In this document: positions 34,320-42,317 of the stretch, piece by piece
Layout of the letters: each line of letters starts with the position of its first letter
How positions within the stretch are numbered: the stretch's first letter is position 1
Assembly: GCF_002803065.1 (NCBI RefSeq)
Contig: NZ_NNBL01000034.1
Coordinates: 16,719-80,718, forward strand
Direction of reading: 5' to 3'
DNA length: 64,000 nt
Source: Streptomyces sp. CB01635
GTDB lineage: Bacteria; Actinomycetota; Actinomycetes; Streptomycetales; Streptomycetaceae
The notes under the pieces: model-generated
Databases searched by the model: none
What the model saw: only the letters and a program-made list of their open reading frames with translations
Told to the model about the DNA's origin: nothing
Position numbers and translations under genes: made by a program

Positions 34320-34740
34320 GGGATCAATCACTTGCCTACTGCTGGTGATGCGAACTACTCGGTGACCTGAGTAAGCGCCACTCTTCGACAGCCAGCCCCG
34401 TCGCCCGTCGTGCGTCTGCTCTGGCTTAGAACCCCACTGCCGAACCTCCCGGTGCGCGCGTCCGCAGCCGACGCCTTCACCGAGGTGCTGCTCACTTAAC
34501 TTCACTGCTGGTACTGCGAACTGCACTTACGCGTACTGCGGTACTGCTACAGGCGGCCCCTGATCACTGCGGGCCACCCGGTCCGGTCGTCAGTCCCGTC
34601 GCCGTCCTGCACCAACCCTGGCTTCGGAACTCCACCACCGCACCGTCCTGCGAACTGCGGTACTGCTGCCCGGCAGTTCGTCTCTGCCAGGCCCTGTTGA
34701 TCTCGGCTACGAGAGAAACCATAACCACACCACCACCTAA
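34320..34740. repeat. Imperfect duplication in gene-free region (possible structured RNA)
   Basis: No open frame looks coding. Two blocks are repeated in the same order. CACTTGCCTACTGCTGGTGA and TGCGAACT (about 34329-34358) recur as CACTTAACTTCACTGCTGGT and ACTGCGAACT (about 34494-34523). CAGCCCCGTCGCCCGTC with CTGGCTTAGAAC (about 34393-34430) recurs as CAGTCCCGTCGCCGTCC with CTGGCTTCGGAAC (about 34590-34630). Extra ACTGCGGTACTGCT motifs occur at about 34535 and 34660. The rest differs, which suggests an old duplication with selection on certain segments, as in a structured RNA. Together with the hairpin at 34088, a minus-strand RNA is plausible. 34120-34319 and 34741-34904 show nothing recognisable. 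Confidence 0.45.
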
Positions 34741-34904
34741 TGTCTACTCCAGCCAACATAGATTTCCGCGTGTTCGACGGTGAGGTAATCGACCTCGAAC
34801 AGCAGTGGAGGGCGGGAGCAAGCCGGGTTAACGGGCCGCAGCCGGGGCACAAGCCCCGGACACACAGGACCGGGCATTGACGATCCAGAGACCAGGGGGA
34901 CCTG

Positions 34905-35294
34905 ATGGACACGATGAGCGTCAACGTCGCAACCCTCCGCTCCTCGACGTCCGTCGCCGGCGCACGCGAGAGCACCCGGGACTTCCTCGACGGGCTCATA
35001 CCGGCGATCGCGGCCGAGGCCGCCGACACGGTGGTCCTGGTCGTCTCGGAGCTCGTCACCAACGCCCTGCGTCACGGCGGCGGGACCTGCACCCTGGACC
35101 TGACCGCGCACCCGGACAGCATCGAGGCGGCCGTGCACGACCGCAGCCCGAAAGCGCCGCGCATGCGCACCCCCGACCTGAACGGCGGCACCGGAGGCTT
35201 CGGCTGGCCCATGGTCAACCACCTCGCCCGTGCCACCGCCGTGACCCGCCAGGCGGCCGGCGGTAAAACCGTAAGCGCCCTCCTCGCCCGATAG
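34905..35294 (+). CDS. RsbW-like ATP-binding protein (HATPase_c_2)
   Basis: 129 aa, only an ATPase domain of the anti-sigma-factor/histidine-kinase fold. The N-box ELVTNALRHGGG is well conserved; the G1 box is reduced (HDRSPKAP, lacking the usual DxGxG), while GGFGWPMV stands for the G2 region. Very many such orphan proteins occur in Streptomyces, some acting as anti-sigma factors through Ser/Thr phosphorylation. No anti-anti-sigma or sigma gene is adjacent. ATG 34905 has GGGGGA 6 nt upstream; ATG 34914 is an alternative. Confidence 0.82.
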   Translation: MDTMSVNVATLRSSTSVAGARESTRDFLDGLIPAIAAEAADTVVLVVSELVTNALRHGGGTCTLDLTAHPDSIEAAVHDRSPKAPRMRTPDLNGGTGGFGWPMVNHLARATAVTRQAAGGKTVSALLAR

Positions 35295-35405
35295 CGCCCG
35301 GGCGCCGACGCCGACCGGTTCTCCCACTTGCTGTGCCGCAACATCGAGCGGTCCGGTGCCTGTACCTGCAGACTTTCACGGACGTACGCAGAGCAACCCG
35401 CACCC

Positions 35406-35534
35406 GGTACGCCGGCCCGCTTCGCGGCCCGGTACGCCGGCCCGCTTCGCGGCCCGGTACGCCGGCCCGCTTCGCGGCCCGGTACGCCGGCCCGCTTCGC
35501 GGCCCGGTACGCCGGCCCGCTTCGCGGCCCGGTA
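35406..35534. repeat. 25-bp tandem repeat, five perfect copies
   Basis: The unit GGTACGCCGGCCCGCTTCGC + GGCCC occurs at 35406, 35431, 35456, 35481 and 35506, all identical, plus GGTA of a sixth. Each unit can fold (GGCC...GC TTC GC...GGCC). There are no spacers, so it is not a CRISPR array. Because 25 is not a multiple of three, the repeat reads in all frames, and apparent open frames across it are artefacts. Confidence 0.95.
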
Positions 35535-35596
35535 AGGGGCAGTTGCTCACCCGTACGAGTGACCTTGAGGTCGTGGTATCCGGGTAGCCGCGGGAG

Positions 35597-35782
35597 GTGA
35601 CCGTGTTACCTGGGCCAGGGGAATCCGCCGGGCCGTTGATCGAGCAGATCGTGTCGGCCGTCCGTGAGGGAGACGACAGTGGCTTGCCTGCCCTGCTCGG
35701 CCGTTTCGCAGGCGAGGCCGACGTGTGTGCAGCGTTCGCACTGCGGCAACGGCTGTTACGGGACCTGCTTGACGAACCGTAA
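35597..35782 (+). CDS. Small unknown protein, possibly 5' part of a frameshifted gene
   Basis: 61 aa from GTG 35597, product helical: GPLIEQIVSAVREGDD, RFAGEADVCAAFALRQRLLRD. No family recognised. The third codon after the internal GTG is TTA (Leu), the rare bldA-dependent codon of Streptomyces. After the stop a different frame stays coding-like (RNRAVEALGGALDDLG, YAVRAAFRDALDASADYVAAY, to about 35925), so the original gene may have been longer and broken by a frameshift near 35780. Confidence 0.35.
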   Translation: MTVLPGPGESAGPLIEQIVSAVREGDDSGLPALLGRFAGEADVCAAFALRQRLLRDLLDEP

Positions 35783-35931
35783 CCGGGCTGTCGAAGCTCT
35801 CGGCGGAGCACTCGATGACCTCGGCTCCGCCGACCAGTGTCCCAATCCTGACTACGCCGTGCGAGCGGCGTTCCGGGACGCGCTCGACGCGTCCGCCGAC
35901 TACGTGGCCGCCTACCGCGCAGGGGTCACAA

Positions 35932-36279
35932 AGCGTCATCGGCGCCTTCGCCATCACCAACGACATCGTGCTGATGGAGCTCGGCCTCGGCATCGGTGCC
36001 ATGTACGTCCGTTCGCTCACGGTCTACCTGGTCCGCCAGGGCACCCTGGACGACTACGTGTACCTGGAGCACGGCGCGCACTACGCGATCGGCGCCCTCG
36101 CCGTGATCCTCCTGGTCACGATCCAGTACGAGATCAACGAGGTCATCACGGGCCTGGTCGGCGTCATCCTGATCGCCTGGTCCTTCATATCCTCGGCACG
36201 GCGCAACAAGCGCCTCGCGGCCCGAGCCACGGCGACAGGGAGCGAGCCTCGGAAGGACTCTTCACCTGTCGCCTCATAG
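35932..36279 (+). pseudogene. DUF475 (TerC-like membrane protein), C-terminal fragment
   Basis: The frame reads SVIGAFAITNDIVLMELGLG, IGAMYVRSLTVYLVRQGTLD, YVYLEHGAHYAIGALAVILL, and a last membrane segment, ending in a basic tail. This is the C-terminal third of a DUF475/TerC-type protein, with acidic TM residues (ND, YLEHG) intact. About 250 N-terminal residues are missing; the sequence before codon 35932 is unrelated. Truncated and probably dead. Confidence 0.75.
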
Positions 36280-36299
36280 GGAGACGCTTTCCCGCCTTC

Positions 36300-36487
36300 A
36301 GCGTGCTCTTGCGAGGAACCCCGGGGGGACCCCCGAGAGGAATCGCATCCGGTGATGGCGATGCGGAGCATCGCCGTCGCAACGGGCGCGGAGCGCCCGC
36401 AAGAGACCGGGCCGGGCCATCTCCGTGCGGTTGGTACTGGTGTTCACCGGGATTCTGTCGAGGAAGCCCAGGCGTTCACGCCTGGAG
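36300..36487 (+). other. Candidate 3'-end/omega-RNA remnant of an IS200/IS605-type element
   Basis: Non-coding GC-rich stretch with nested short hairpins (CGATGCGGAGCATCG, GGGCGCGGAGCGCCC) that ends in GGAAGCCCAGGCGTTCACGC followed by CTGGAGGAGT, where CCAGGCGT-TC-ACGCCTGG (36468-36485) is a perfect 8-bp hairpin. This layout resembles the right end and guide-RNA scaffold downstream of TnpB genes in Streptomyces as I remember them; I cannot align it here. It sits before, not after, the TnpB fragment. Confidence 0.35.
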
Positions 36488-36509
36488 GAGTCGACTCCCG
36501 GCCCTGCAA

Positions 36510-36721
36510 CGCGGAGCGTCGCGGCACCAGGTTTCGTGCAAGGCCCGCCGGGCCGAGGTGCCGTTCCTGGAGGTGGATCCGGCCTATACCTCGCAGCGCT
36601 GTCCACGCTGTGCGGGCACACAGAGAAGGCCAACGGCCGGTCTCGGGACCATTTCTGTTGTCGTCGGTGCGGCCTCGCTGGGCCCGCCGACCACGTCGCC
36701 GGGGTGGGTTGCTGGTCCTGA
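36510..36721 (+). pseudogene. TnpB (IS200/IS605 OrfB) C-terminal zinc-ribbon fragment
   Basis: In one frame: CKARRAEVPFLEVDPAYTSQ, RCPRC; in the next frame: CGHTEKANGRSRDHFCCRRC, GLAGPADHVAGV. Together they form the TnpB zinc ribbon (CPxC...CxxC) and the last catalytic Asp (GPADH). A duplicated TG at 36609-36612 shifts the frame. The RuvC core upstream is missing, so it is inactive. Confidence 0.75.
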
Positions 36722-36789
36722 CGCAGAGCGGTGGATCGCCTGGCTGACTTCCTGTTCCTGTTCGCGGGCGGCCTGCTGCAGAGCGCTTT

Positions 36790-36825
36790 GACATGCTCCT
36801 CGCCCTTCAGCCCGAGGAGCATGTC
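36790..36825. terminator. Hairpin terminator
   Basis: Perfect 13-bp stem GACATGCTCCTCG (36790-36802) / CGAGGAGCATGTC (36813-36825) with a 10-nt loop. It lies between the TnpB scar and the lectin gene; the gene it originally served is gone. 36826-37193 shows no gene and must hold the lectin promoter. Confidence 0.7.
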
Positions 36826-37193
36826 AAGATCACGGCGATTGAACAGCTCACCAGCCATCTGCGACGCCGAGCTGCCTTGTCGCTGGGCGCGTCTACGAAG
36901 GCGTTCCTGCGCTCGGATATGCCGTCACCACGCATTTGAGAACCCTAGACGAAAGTTCCGATGTGGCTCAGTGGTCGTAGGCGATCAATGACCTTGTTGG
37001 GCGCGCCGATGGTGAACAGAGCCACGCCCTGGTTCTGTTCGCACACGAAGAGGTGACTCCGGCATGGCGTGGTGCAGCGGATCCTGTGTGCCTATGCGCG
37101 ATGTCGCGGCTGGTGTGGCAGCTGGCTGCTAGTCTCCTGGCCCCGCAGATCTCAATTCGCACCCGGCCTGACCCGCCGGGCCGAGGGGGAATG

Positions 37194-37658
37194 ATGTTGT
37201 TGAGAAGGATGGCCACGCTGGGGGCCGCCATCGGGCTCGCGGTGGGCTTGGGCAGCACGCCGGCGAGCGCAGCGCCGGGGATCAGTACCTTCGAGAACAA
37301 GGCTGCCCCGGCCCGGAACTGCCTGGACTTTAGGGCCGACTACGGCCCCTATGTCTTCGGGTGTAACTTCACCAGCTATCAAAAGTGGTACTGGAACGAC
37401 GAGTTCGAGTACACGGCGCTTCGGCAGAAGGCGACGGGGCTGTGCCTCGTGTCGCGCAACGGTCAGGCGACCATGAAGCCCTGTTCCGCGGCAGACGATG
37501 CGGCCTTGTGGACGATCACCCCGAATGAGGTGGATGGCGCCACGATCAAGAACGCTGTGAGCCACAAGTGTCTCGCTCGGATGGCGAACGACCGCGTCAA
37601 CACCACCACGTGCACCGGGGGTAAGTCCCAGCGCTGGCAGATCGGGTGGATCGCCTAG
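37194..37658 (+). CDS. Secreted ricin-type beta-trefoil (R-lectin) domain protein
   Basis: 154 aa. Signal peptide LLRRMATLGAAIGLAVGLGS with cleavage after PASA (about residue 27). The mature part is a single beta-trefoil with the QxW-type repeats: YQKWYW, ALWTI, QRWQI, and paired Cys in CLVSRNGQ, KPCS, KCLAR and TTCTG. Such a domain binds sugars outside the cell; no catalytic domain is attached. ATG 37191 or 37194 follows AGGGGG at 37184-37189; the second is better spaced. Confidence 0.8.
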   Translation: MLLRRMATLGAAIGLAVGLGSTPASAAPGISTFENKAAPARNCLDFRADYGPYVFGCNFTSYQKWYWNDEFEYTALRQKATGLCLVSRNGQATMKPCSAADDAALWTITPNEVDGATIKNAVSHKCLARMANDRVNTTTCTGGKSQRWQIGWIA

Positions 37659-37749
37659 CGGGCAGCAGTGACCAGGACTTGCCGGGGTGGCCCTTGGGGC
37701 GCCGGTGGCAAAGCCGGACCCGTCGAACCTGGCCCAGCCGGACCCTGGC

Positions 37750-38154
37750 TCAGCCGACCCCTGGCCGTCGTCCACGCCTCATCAGGCCACGGCGTTCCCC
37801 ACTGTGGTGCCACGGCGCCAGGCGCAGACTCCACTCTGGCCACAGCGCGGTCGGCAGCATCCGGGCTCTGGCGACCTGGTTGCTCGGTGAGCGGGCGGAA
37901 GCGACGGCGGTTCGGTGGCGCAGCCGTGCCACGGGCATCACCTTCGCCTCCCGGCTGCAGCGCAGCGCTGCTTGGAGGCCGAGTGAGATGGTGCCGTCCA
38001 GCAAGGCGACACCACCGGGGTGCAGCGGGGTGCCGGCCACCCGCTCGGTCAGCCACTGCGCCGCCTGCCCGGCGGACCAGCGGGGCCACCGGTTGCGACG
38101 AGGCAGCCGCGGTGGCAGAGCACCAACCTTTGACTGGGGCTGGATGCCCCACCG
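37750..38154 (-). pseudogene. Unrecognised degenerate coding remnant
   Basis: The minus strand carries a protein-like stretch without start: RRNRWPRWSAGQAAQWLTER, VAGTPLHPGGVALLDGTISL, PVARLRHRTAVASARSP, LPTALWPEWSLRLAP. It looks like the middle of a larger actinobacterial protein I cannot name. It has no plausible start or ribosome site and ends at 37750 without a family-like C-terminus. Confidence 0.35.
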
Positions 38155-38198
38155 GTCCCGGAGCCGCTGTTGCTGTCCCACGGCTGATCCTGGATACA

Positions 38199-38236
38199 CG
38201 ATGCGCCTCCACCTCAACCGGGTTGGAGGCGCATCG
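38199..38236. terminator. Terminator after the pentapeptide-repeat gene
   Basis: 13-bp perfect stem CGATGCGCCTCCA (38199-38211) / TGGAGGCGCATCG (38224-38236), 9 bp beyond the stop at 38246 of the minus-strand gene. Confidence 0.85.
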
Positions 38237-38245
38237 TTGTGCGGA

Positions 38246-39472
38246 CTATGAACGAGGACGTGATGGTGGATCCGCCGGCTGCCCTGGTGTGGAGTTCCCA
38301 TCGGGTACGGGCGGGGGCGGCCCCACGGCTTCAAGCGAGCGTTGGAGCGCTTCGCAGTGGGCGATGCGAGCCTGCACCTTGGGGTCCTGTGCGAGGTGCG
38401 TGGGCAGCTTTGTCGACTGATAGATGCGTGCCCTACAAAGCACGTCCGCCGTCAGTCCAGATACTTCATCCAGCACCGCGCCTTTCAGGTAGGCGTCTGC
38501 CAGGTCCACTCCCTCCAGAGCCACTTGCCTCATGCGCGCGCCCGATAGGAGCGCTCCCCGCAGGTTCGCGCCAGTCAGGTCTACATGGTGCATACGGGCA
38601 TGACTGAGACGGGCCCACTTCAGGTGTGCCGCGGCTAGGTTCGTGTGCGACAACTTCGTGGCATCCAGGTTTGCCCGGCTTAGTTGTGCCCTCGACAGGT
38701 TCGCGTCGCTCAGATTGGCCATCGCCAGGTACGCCCTTTGCAGTTGAGCGCCTCTGAGATCGAGCTCAGCCATGTTCAGGGATGCACCGTTGATCGTGCG
38801 TAGGTCGGCGCGGGCTCGCCCTCCCTCCCAGTTCCGGCCGAGTACGTTGATAGCGGAGCGAACGTCGGCATCAAGCGGGCTCGTGTGATCCTCCTTCAGC
38901 CCACGCACCTCTGGGTCCAGGCCGCGCTGAGTCCCCTCACCATCCGCGCCGGACGGAGGCAGCTTGTCACGAACGAACGCAGCAAGGACTTCGGTGACCG
39001 TTCCTCGGTCTTTCTCCGAATCCTGCATGATCCGTTCAAGGCTGTAGATGCCGCCGAGTCGTTCGTGGAGTTTGTCGGAGGCGAGTAGTTTGATTGCGTC
39101 GACGTATCGATCGGTGACTTGACCTTCGCGGGTCAGTTCGGCCTGCTCACGGTCCTTGGCTCGGGTGTGCTCGAAGAGCTTCTCGGTCTGCTGGTGGCTC
39201 TTGTGGGTGTACCAGAGACCTGCTGCCGCGACGGCGCCGGCGACGATGGCGATGAGCATGGTGCGGAAGCCCGTCACGATGATCCCGGCACTCGAGACGA
39301 GCTGGCCCTTGTCGTCGCGGAGGTGGTGACCTTCGATCCACCAGGGTCCCCAGATGAGGAGCACGACGAAGGCCGCGGTCCCGACGATGCCTGCGGTCCA
39401 AGCCCAGCGGGGGTGGTGCTTGTACCACCGGTCGCGCTGCTGGTCAGACCGCCCTGGCGTCTCCATCGTCAT
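38246..39472 (-). CDS. Membrane-anchored pentapeptide-repeat protein
   Basis: 408 aa. Two N-terminal membrane segments (TAGIVGTAAFVVLLIWGPWW and a second starting TMLIAIVAGAVAAAG), then a charged region (KSHQQTEKLFEHTRAKDREQ) and a conserved helical stretch (IKLLASDKLHERLGGIYSLE) seen in this actinobacterial family. The C-terminal half is a right-handed quadrilateral helix of A(D/N)LxX repeats, from about LRTINGASLNMAELDLRGAQ to about ADAYLKGAVLDEV. Function unknown; the helix is probably a protein-binding surface inside the cell. ATG 39472 is the likeliest start; AGGGGATC lies somewhat far upstream and another start at 39526 cannot be excluded. Confidence 0.82.
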   Translation of the reverse strand: MTMETPGRSDQQRDRWYKHHPRWAWTAGIVGTAAFVVLLIWGPWWIEGHHLRDDKGQLVSSAGIIVTGFRTMLIAIVAGAVAAAGLWYTHKSHQQTEKLFEHTRAKDREQAELTREGQVTDRYVDAIKLLASDKLHERLGGIYSLERIMQDSEKDRGTVTEVLAAFVRDKLPPSGADGEGTQRGLDPEVRGLKEDHTSPLDADVRSAINVLGRNWEGGRARADLRTINGASLNMAELDLRGAQLQRAYLAMANLSDANLSRAQLSRANLDATKLSHTNLAAAHLKWARLSHARMHHVDLTGANLRGALLSGARMRQVALEGVDLADAYLKGAVLDEVSGLTADVLCRARIYQSTKLPTHLAQDPKVQARIAHCEALQRSLEAVGPPPPVPDGNSTPGQPADPPSRPRS

Positions 39473-39546
39473 GGCGGCATGATCCCCTACCGGCGGGAGG
39501 CGCATGCGGTGAACGACTGTCTTCAAAGCGAGAGTTGAGGTTGGGC

Positions 39547-39939
39547 ATGGAGCCGACGATCGCGGGCGCCGTGGTCGGGCACGAGGGCGAGGTACTGCTG
39601 GTTCGCCGCGCCGTCCCCGAGGGCGATCTGGTGTGGCAGTTTCCGGCGGGCAAGGTCGACCCCGGCGAGACGCAGGAGGAGGCGGCTGTGCGGGAGGCCT
39701 TGGAGGAGGCGGGGGTCGTCGTCGAGCCGCTCACCATCATCGGTGAGCGGCTACATCCGGTGACGGGACGGCGGGTCGTGTATGTCGCCTGCCGGTGGCT
39801 GTCGGGTGCGGCTCGGGCGGCTTCTCCGCGGGAGGTGGCTGAGGCGGCGTGGGTGTCGATGGACGGGCTGGCGGAGCGGATCCCGGGCGGAGTGTACGGG
39901 CCAGTGTGGGAGTACCTTGCTGGGCCTGCTCTGCCCTGA
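39547..39939 (+). CDS. Nudix hydrolase
   Basis: 130 aa. Complete Nudix box (Gx5Ex7REUxEExGU): it begins GKVDPGETQEE and ends REALEEAGV. The substrate is a nucleoside diphosphate linked to something else, not further definable; size and the leading AGAVVGHEGEVLLVRRAV suggest a small MutT-type housecleaning enzyme. ATG 39547 follows GAGG (39537-39540) by 6 nt. Divergent from the pentapeptide gene. Confidence 0.88.
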   Translation: MEPTIAGAVVGHEGEVLLVRRAVPEGDLVWQFPAGKVDPGETQEEAAVREALEEAGVVVEPLTIIGERLHPVTGRRVVYVACRWLSGAARAASPREVAEAAWVSMDGLAERIPGGVYGPVWEYLAGPALP

Positions 39940-40079
39940 ACCGCACACGTTTCCGCCCCTGCGGCCCGGTCTGGACTGCGGCGACGTCGCTACCTCGCGG
40001 TGCGTCGAGAGTCTCTCGCGCGAGGTGGCTGGGGTGGGCGTCTGCGCAACGGCGGGTCCCCGACCACCCACCATTCGTC

Positions 40080-40460
40080 TTCGCCTTCGGCATGTCGATG
40101 ATCAATTGATCGACCAAGCGTCCGAGACGGGCCTCGGTTGACGTCTGCTCCAGAGTGGCTCGCAGTCCTCGCGACAGCTCCCAGTATTCGCGCATGATCG
40201 GGGAGTGGAATAGATCCCGCAGACGCCCACGCAACCCCTCAGGGTCGAGAATCCCTGCCAGGTAGAGGTGAATCGCGTTGATGTACCAGGCATTGGCGAA
40301 GAAAAACTGCCGCAATTTCTCCACCGGGATCGACACGTCGTAGGTGTCGATTGCCGACGGGAGTGACGGATCATCAACCGCCTGCTTGCGTAACTCCCAG
40401 TACATGCGCTGTCGATGCGCCCGAGCTGCAAGCTGCTGCTCGCCCTGGAAACGAGATGGC
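40080..40460 (-). pseudogene. DUF6082-family protein, C-terminal fragment
   Basis: Reads QRMYWELRKQAVDDPSLPSA, PVEKLRQFFFANAWYINAIH, LYLAGILDPEGLRGRLRDLF, SPIMREYWELSRGLRATLEQ. This is the C-terminal domain of the DUF6082 family, an intact member of which lies at 42318. The 5' part is missing: the frame runs into the left end of the IS5-type scar (GGTGTCCCGTAAATGATC at about 40477). No natural stop follows, as the frame passes into antisense of the Nudix gene. Confidence 0.6.
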
Positions 40461-40539
40461 GGTCTGCACCCTAAGGGGTGTCCCGTAAATGATCTTCGGT
40501 GTGGTCAGAGTGCGGCCGACCGTTGCGGGGGCCTGCCGT

Positions 40540-41308
40540 TTATCCGGCGAGGTTGAGGTTGTGCAGGCGGGCGATGCCGAGCATCGCGTGTTGGACGCCG
40601 TCGCCCCTGAGGCGGCAATCGCGCAGGATCTTCCAGCACTTCATGCGGGCGAAGACGTGCTCGACGCGGGCGCGGACCTGTTTGTGGGAGGTGTTGTGCG
40701 TCTTCTGTCAGTCGGTCAGTTCTTCGCCTTTGCGGCGGCGGTGCGGCATCACCAGGCCGGTGCCCGGATAGCCGCCGTCCGCGATGGTCATCGTCGTGCC
40801 GACGGCGTCCTTCGCACCGGATTCCTCCCACGCCCTGCAGTCGTTGCGGTTGCCGGGCAGCGGCCGGCCGACGACCACGACGAGCCGGGTGTCCGCATCG
40901 ATGACGACCTGGTGGTTCGTGGAGTAGCGGTAGTTCTTCGACTGCTCGGCCACCGCATGGTCGCGGGTGGGCACCAGGGTGCCCACCCGCGATCAGCACG
41001 GCGTCCTTCGCGAACCGCTGGCGCGGCCGGAGTGCGAGCTTCGGCCCGAGGTGGTCGATGATCCGGTCGGCGGCGGACTTCGAAACGCCGAAGAGTGGGG
41101 CGAGTTGACGCATCGTCAGATTGGTGCGCCAGTACGCCACGACCAGAAGCACTCGGTCCTCCAGCGGCATGCCCCACGGGCGCCCGCGCCGCGGCTCGTC
41201 CGAGACCTCACGGCGCACCACGGTCATCAACTTGCCGAAGCCACGTGGGCTCAGCCCGGCGAACGGGGCTATCCAGGAAGGCTCCGACGCCGTGATCACA
41301 CCAGCCAT
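40540..41308 (-). pseudogene. IS5-family (DDE_Tnp_4) transposase, dead: frameshift plus nonsense
   Basis: N-terminal half from ATG 41308: AGVITASEPSWIAPFAGLSP, MRQLAPLFGVSKSAADRIID (HTH), up to RFAKDAVLI. Near 40980 a one-base insertion shifts the frame exactly where the family has the first catalytic Asp, so that residue is lost. The rest continues: GTLVPTRDHAVAEQSKNYRY, DGGYPGTGLVMPHRR (second Asp), then a TGA at 40710-40708 where Trp is expected, then RVEHVFARMKCWKILRD (Glu) to a natural stop at 40540. The insertion created a long palindrome (40961-40992). Confidence 0.85.
40961..40992. repeat. 15-bp perfect palindrome at the transposase frameshift
   Basis: Arms TCGCGGGTGGGCACC (40961-40975) and GGTGCCCACCCGCGA (40978-40992), spacer AG. 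Only one arm is the expected transposase coding sequence (GTLVPTRD); the other has replaced the codons for the catalytic Asp. Confidence 0.85.
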
Positions 41309-41619
41309 ATCAAGATCATCTCACTCGTGACCAGACGTCCCGAGGGGTGGGCAAGGGCGGGCTCCTGGCTTCACAAGGCCAACATCCACTCATCGCCCAC
41401 CAGTTGATCATCACCCTTGTGGCCCTGGTTAAGGTCCCCTCATGGCAAGCCACCCCCAGGACCGCAGCGGCCATGACACGGCCGTGGTCGTCGCCCACGG
41501 ATATACGCGCGCCTCAGCAAGATCCTTTTACCAGCTCTGTGTGCTGGTGAACCGGGTGCCACGGCCGACGCGCACGGGTAGGACGAGCTATGGCAGCGCG
41601 AGAAGAACGGGCCGAGCCG
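41309..41619. other. Spacer right of the IS5 scar
   Basis: No gene recognised; short open frames here look random. The right end of the IS should lie in this stretch, but no inverted match to the left end (40477) could be found beyond ATGATCTT, so the IS may be trimmed. Confidence 0.3.
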
Positions 41620-42045
41620 TCAGTTGGCCTTGTGACTGTCGATCCGCGTGAAACGGCAGCCGATGCTGTTGTCCGCGTCCTCTCCTGGTGTCTGCAGAAG
41701 GGTCAGTCGGCCCTCATCCTGCAGCATCGTCAGCGGCTCAAAAGTGTCGCCTCTCTTCACTTCGAGCTCCTGCTGGCCTTGATAGCTCTCCAGCGTCCAG
41801 GTCCCTTTCCCGCTTTGTCTGCCGGTGATACGGCCCTTGTCCACGCTGTAGCCAGTGGCCCACCGCTTCCACCCAGCCGAACCGTCCTCTTCCAGTTCGA
41901 GAGAGGAACCGCACGAACCGCCAGCATGCCAGCGTCCCACCAGATCGAAGCGGCTGACGGCGTGGGTCGCCCCCTCCGAGGAGCATCCGGCGAGGAGTCC
42001 TGCACCGAGACAGAAGAGGACCGTAGCGGCCAGACGCTGGTTCAT
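41620..42045 (-). CDS. Small lipoprotein of unknown function
   Basis: 141 aa. Signal peptide with a good lipobox (GLLAGC, Cys21). The mature part begins SSEGATHAV and has a beta-rich pattern around FDLVGRWHAGGSCGSSLELE and GKGTWTLESYQGQQELEV, like lipocalin-type actinobacterial lipoproteins whose function is unknown. Two Cys (CGSS and IGCRF) could form a disulphide. GAGGGG lies 5 nt upstream of the ATG. Anchored outside the membrane; no partner genes. Confidence 0.75.
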   Translation of the reverse strand: MNQRLAATVLFCLGAGLLAGCSSEGATHAVSRFDLVGRWHAGGSCGSSLELEEDGSAGWKRWATGYSVDKGRITGRQSGKGTWTLESYQGQQELEVKRGDTFEPLTMLQDEGRLTLLQTPGEDADNSIGCRFTRIDSHKAN

Positions 42046-42317
42046 GCATGCCCCTCAAATCACGGTGAAGGGACACAGAATATGCCGTGACCAGCAGTTA
42101 CGGGACAGGCCTTAGGCGGAGAAACGACGCCAGCTTTCCCGCGACCACACTGCAGTGCACAGCAATTCGCATCATCGATACCTCCCCTGGCCGAAGCTAC
42201 CACTCGCGCTTCGTAGCTGACGATGCTTGAGCCCAGGGGCGGTCTTGTCGGTCGGCCGGTGACCCGACAGCATGTGATCGTTTGCCGAGCGGAGCTGCAC
42301 GGAAGGGTGGAGTTGCT

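Noticed and set aside
35406..35534. Possible CRISPR array
   Set aside because: Repeats are directly adjacent without spacers and no cas genes are present.
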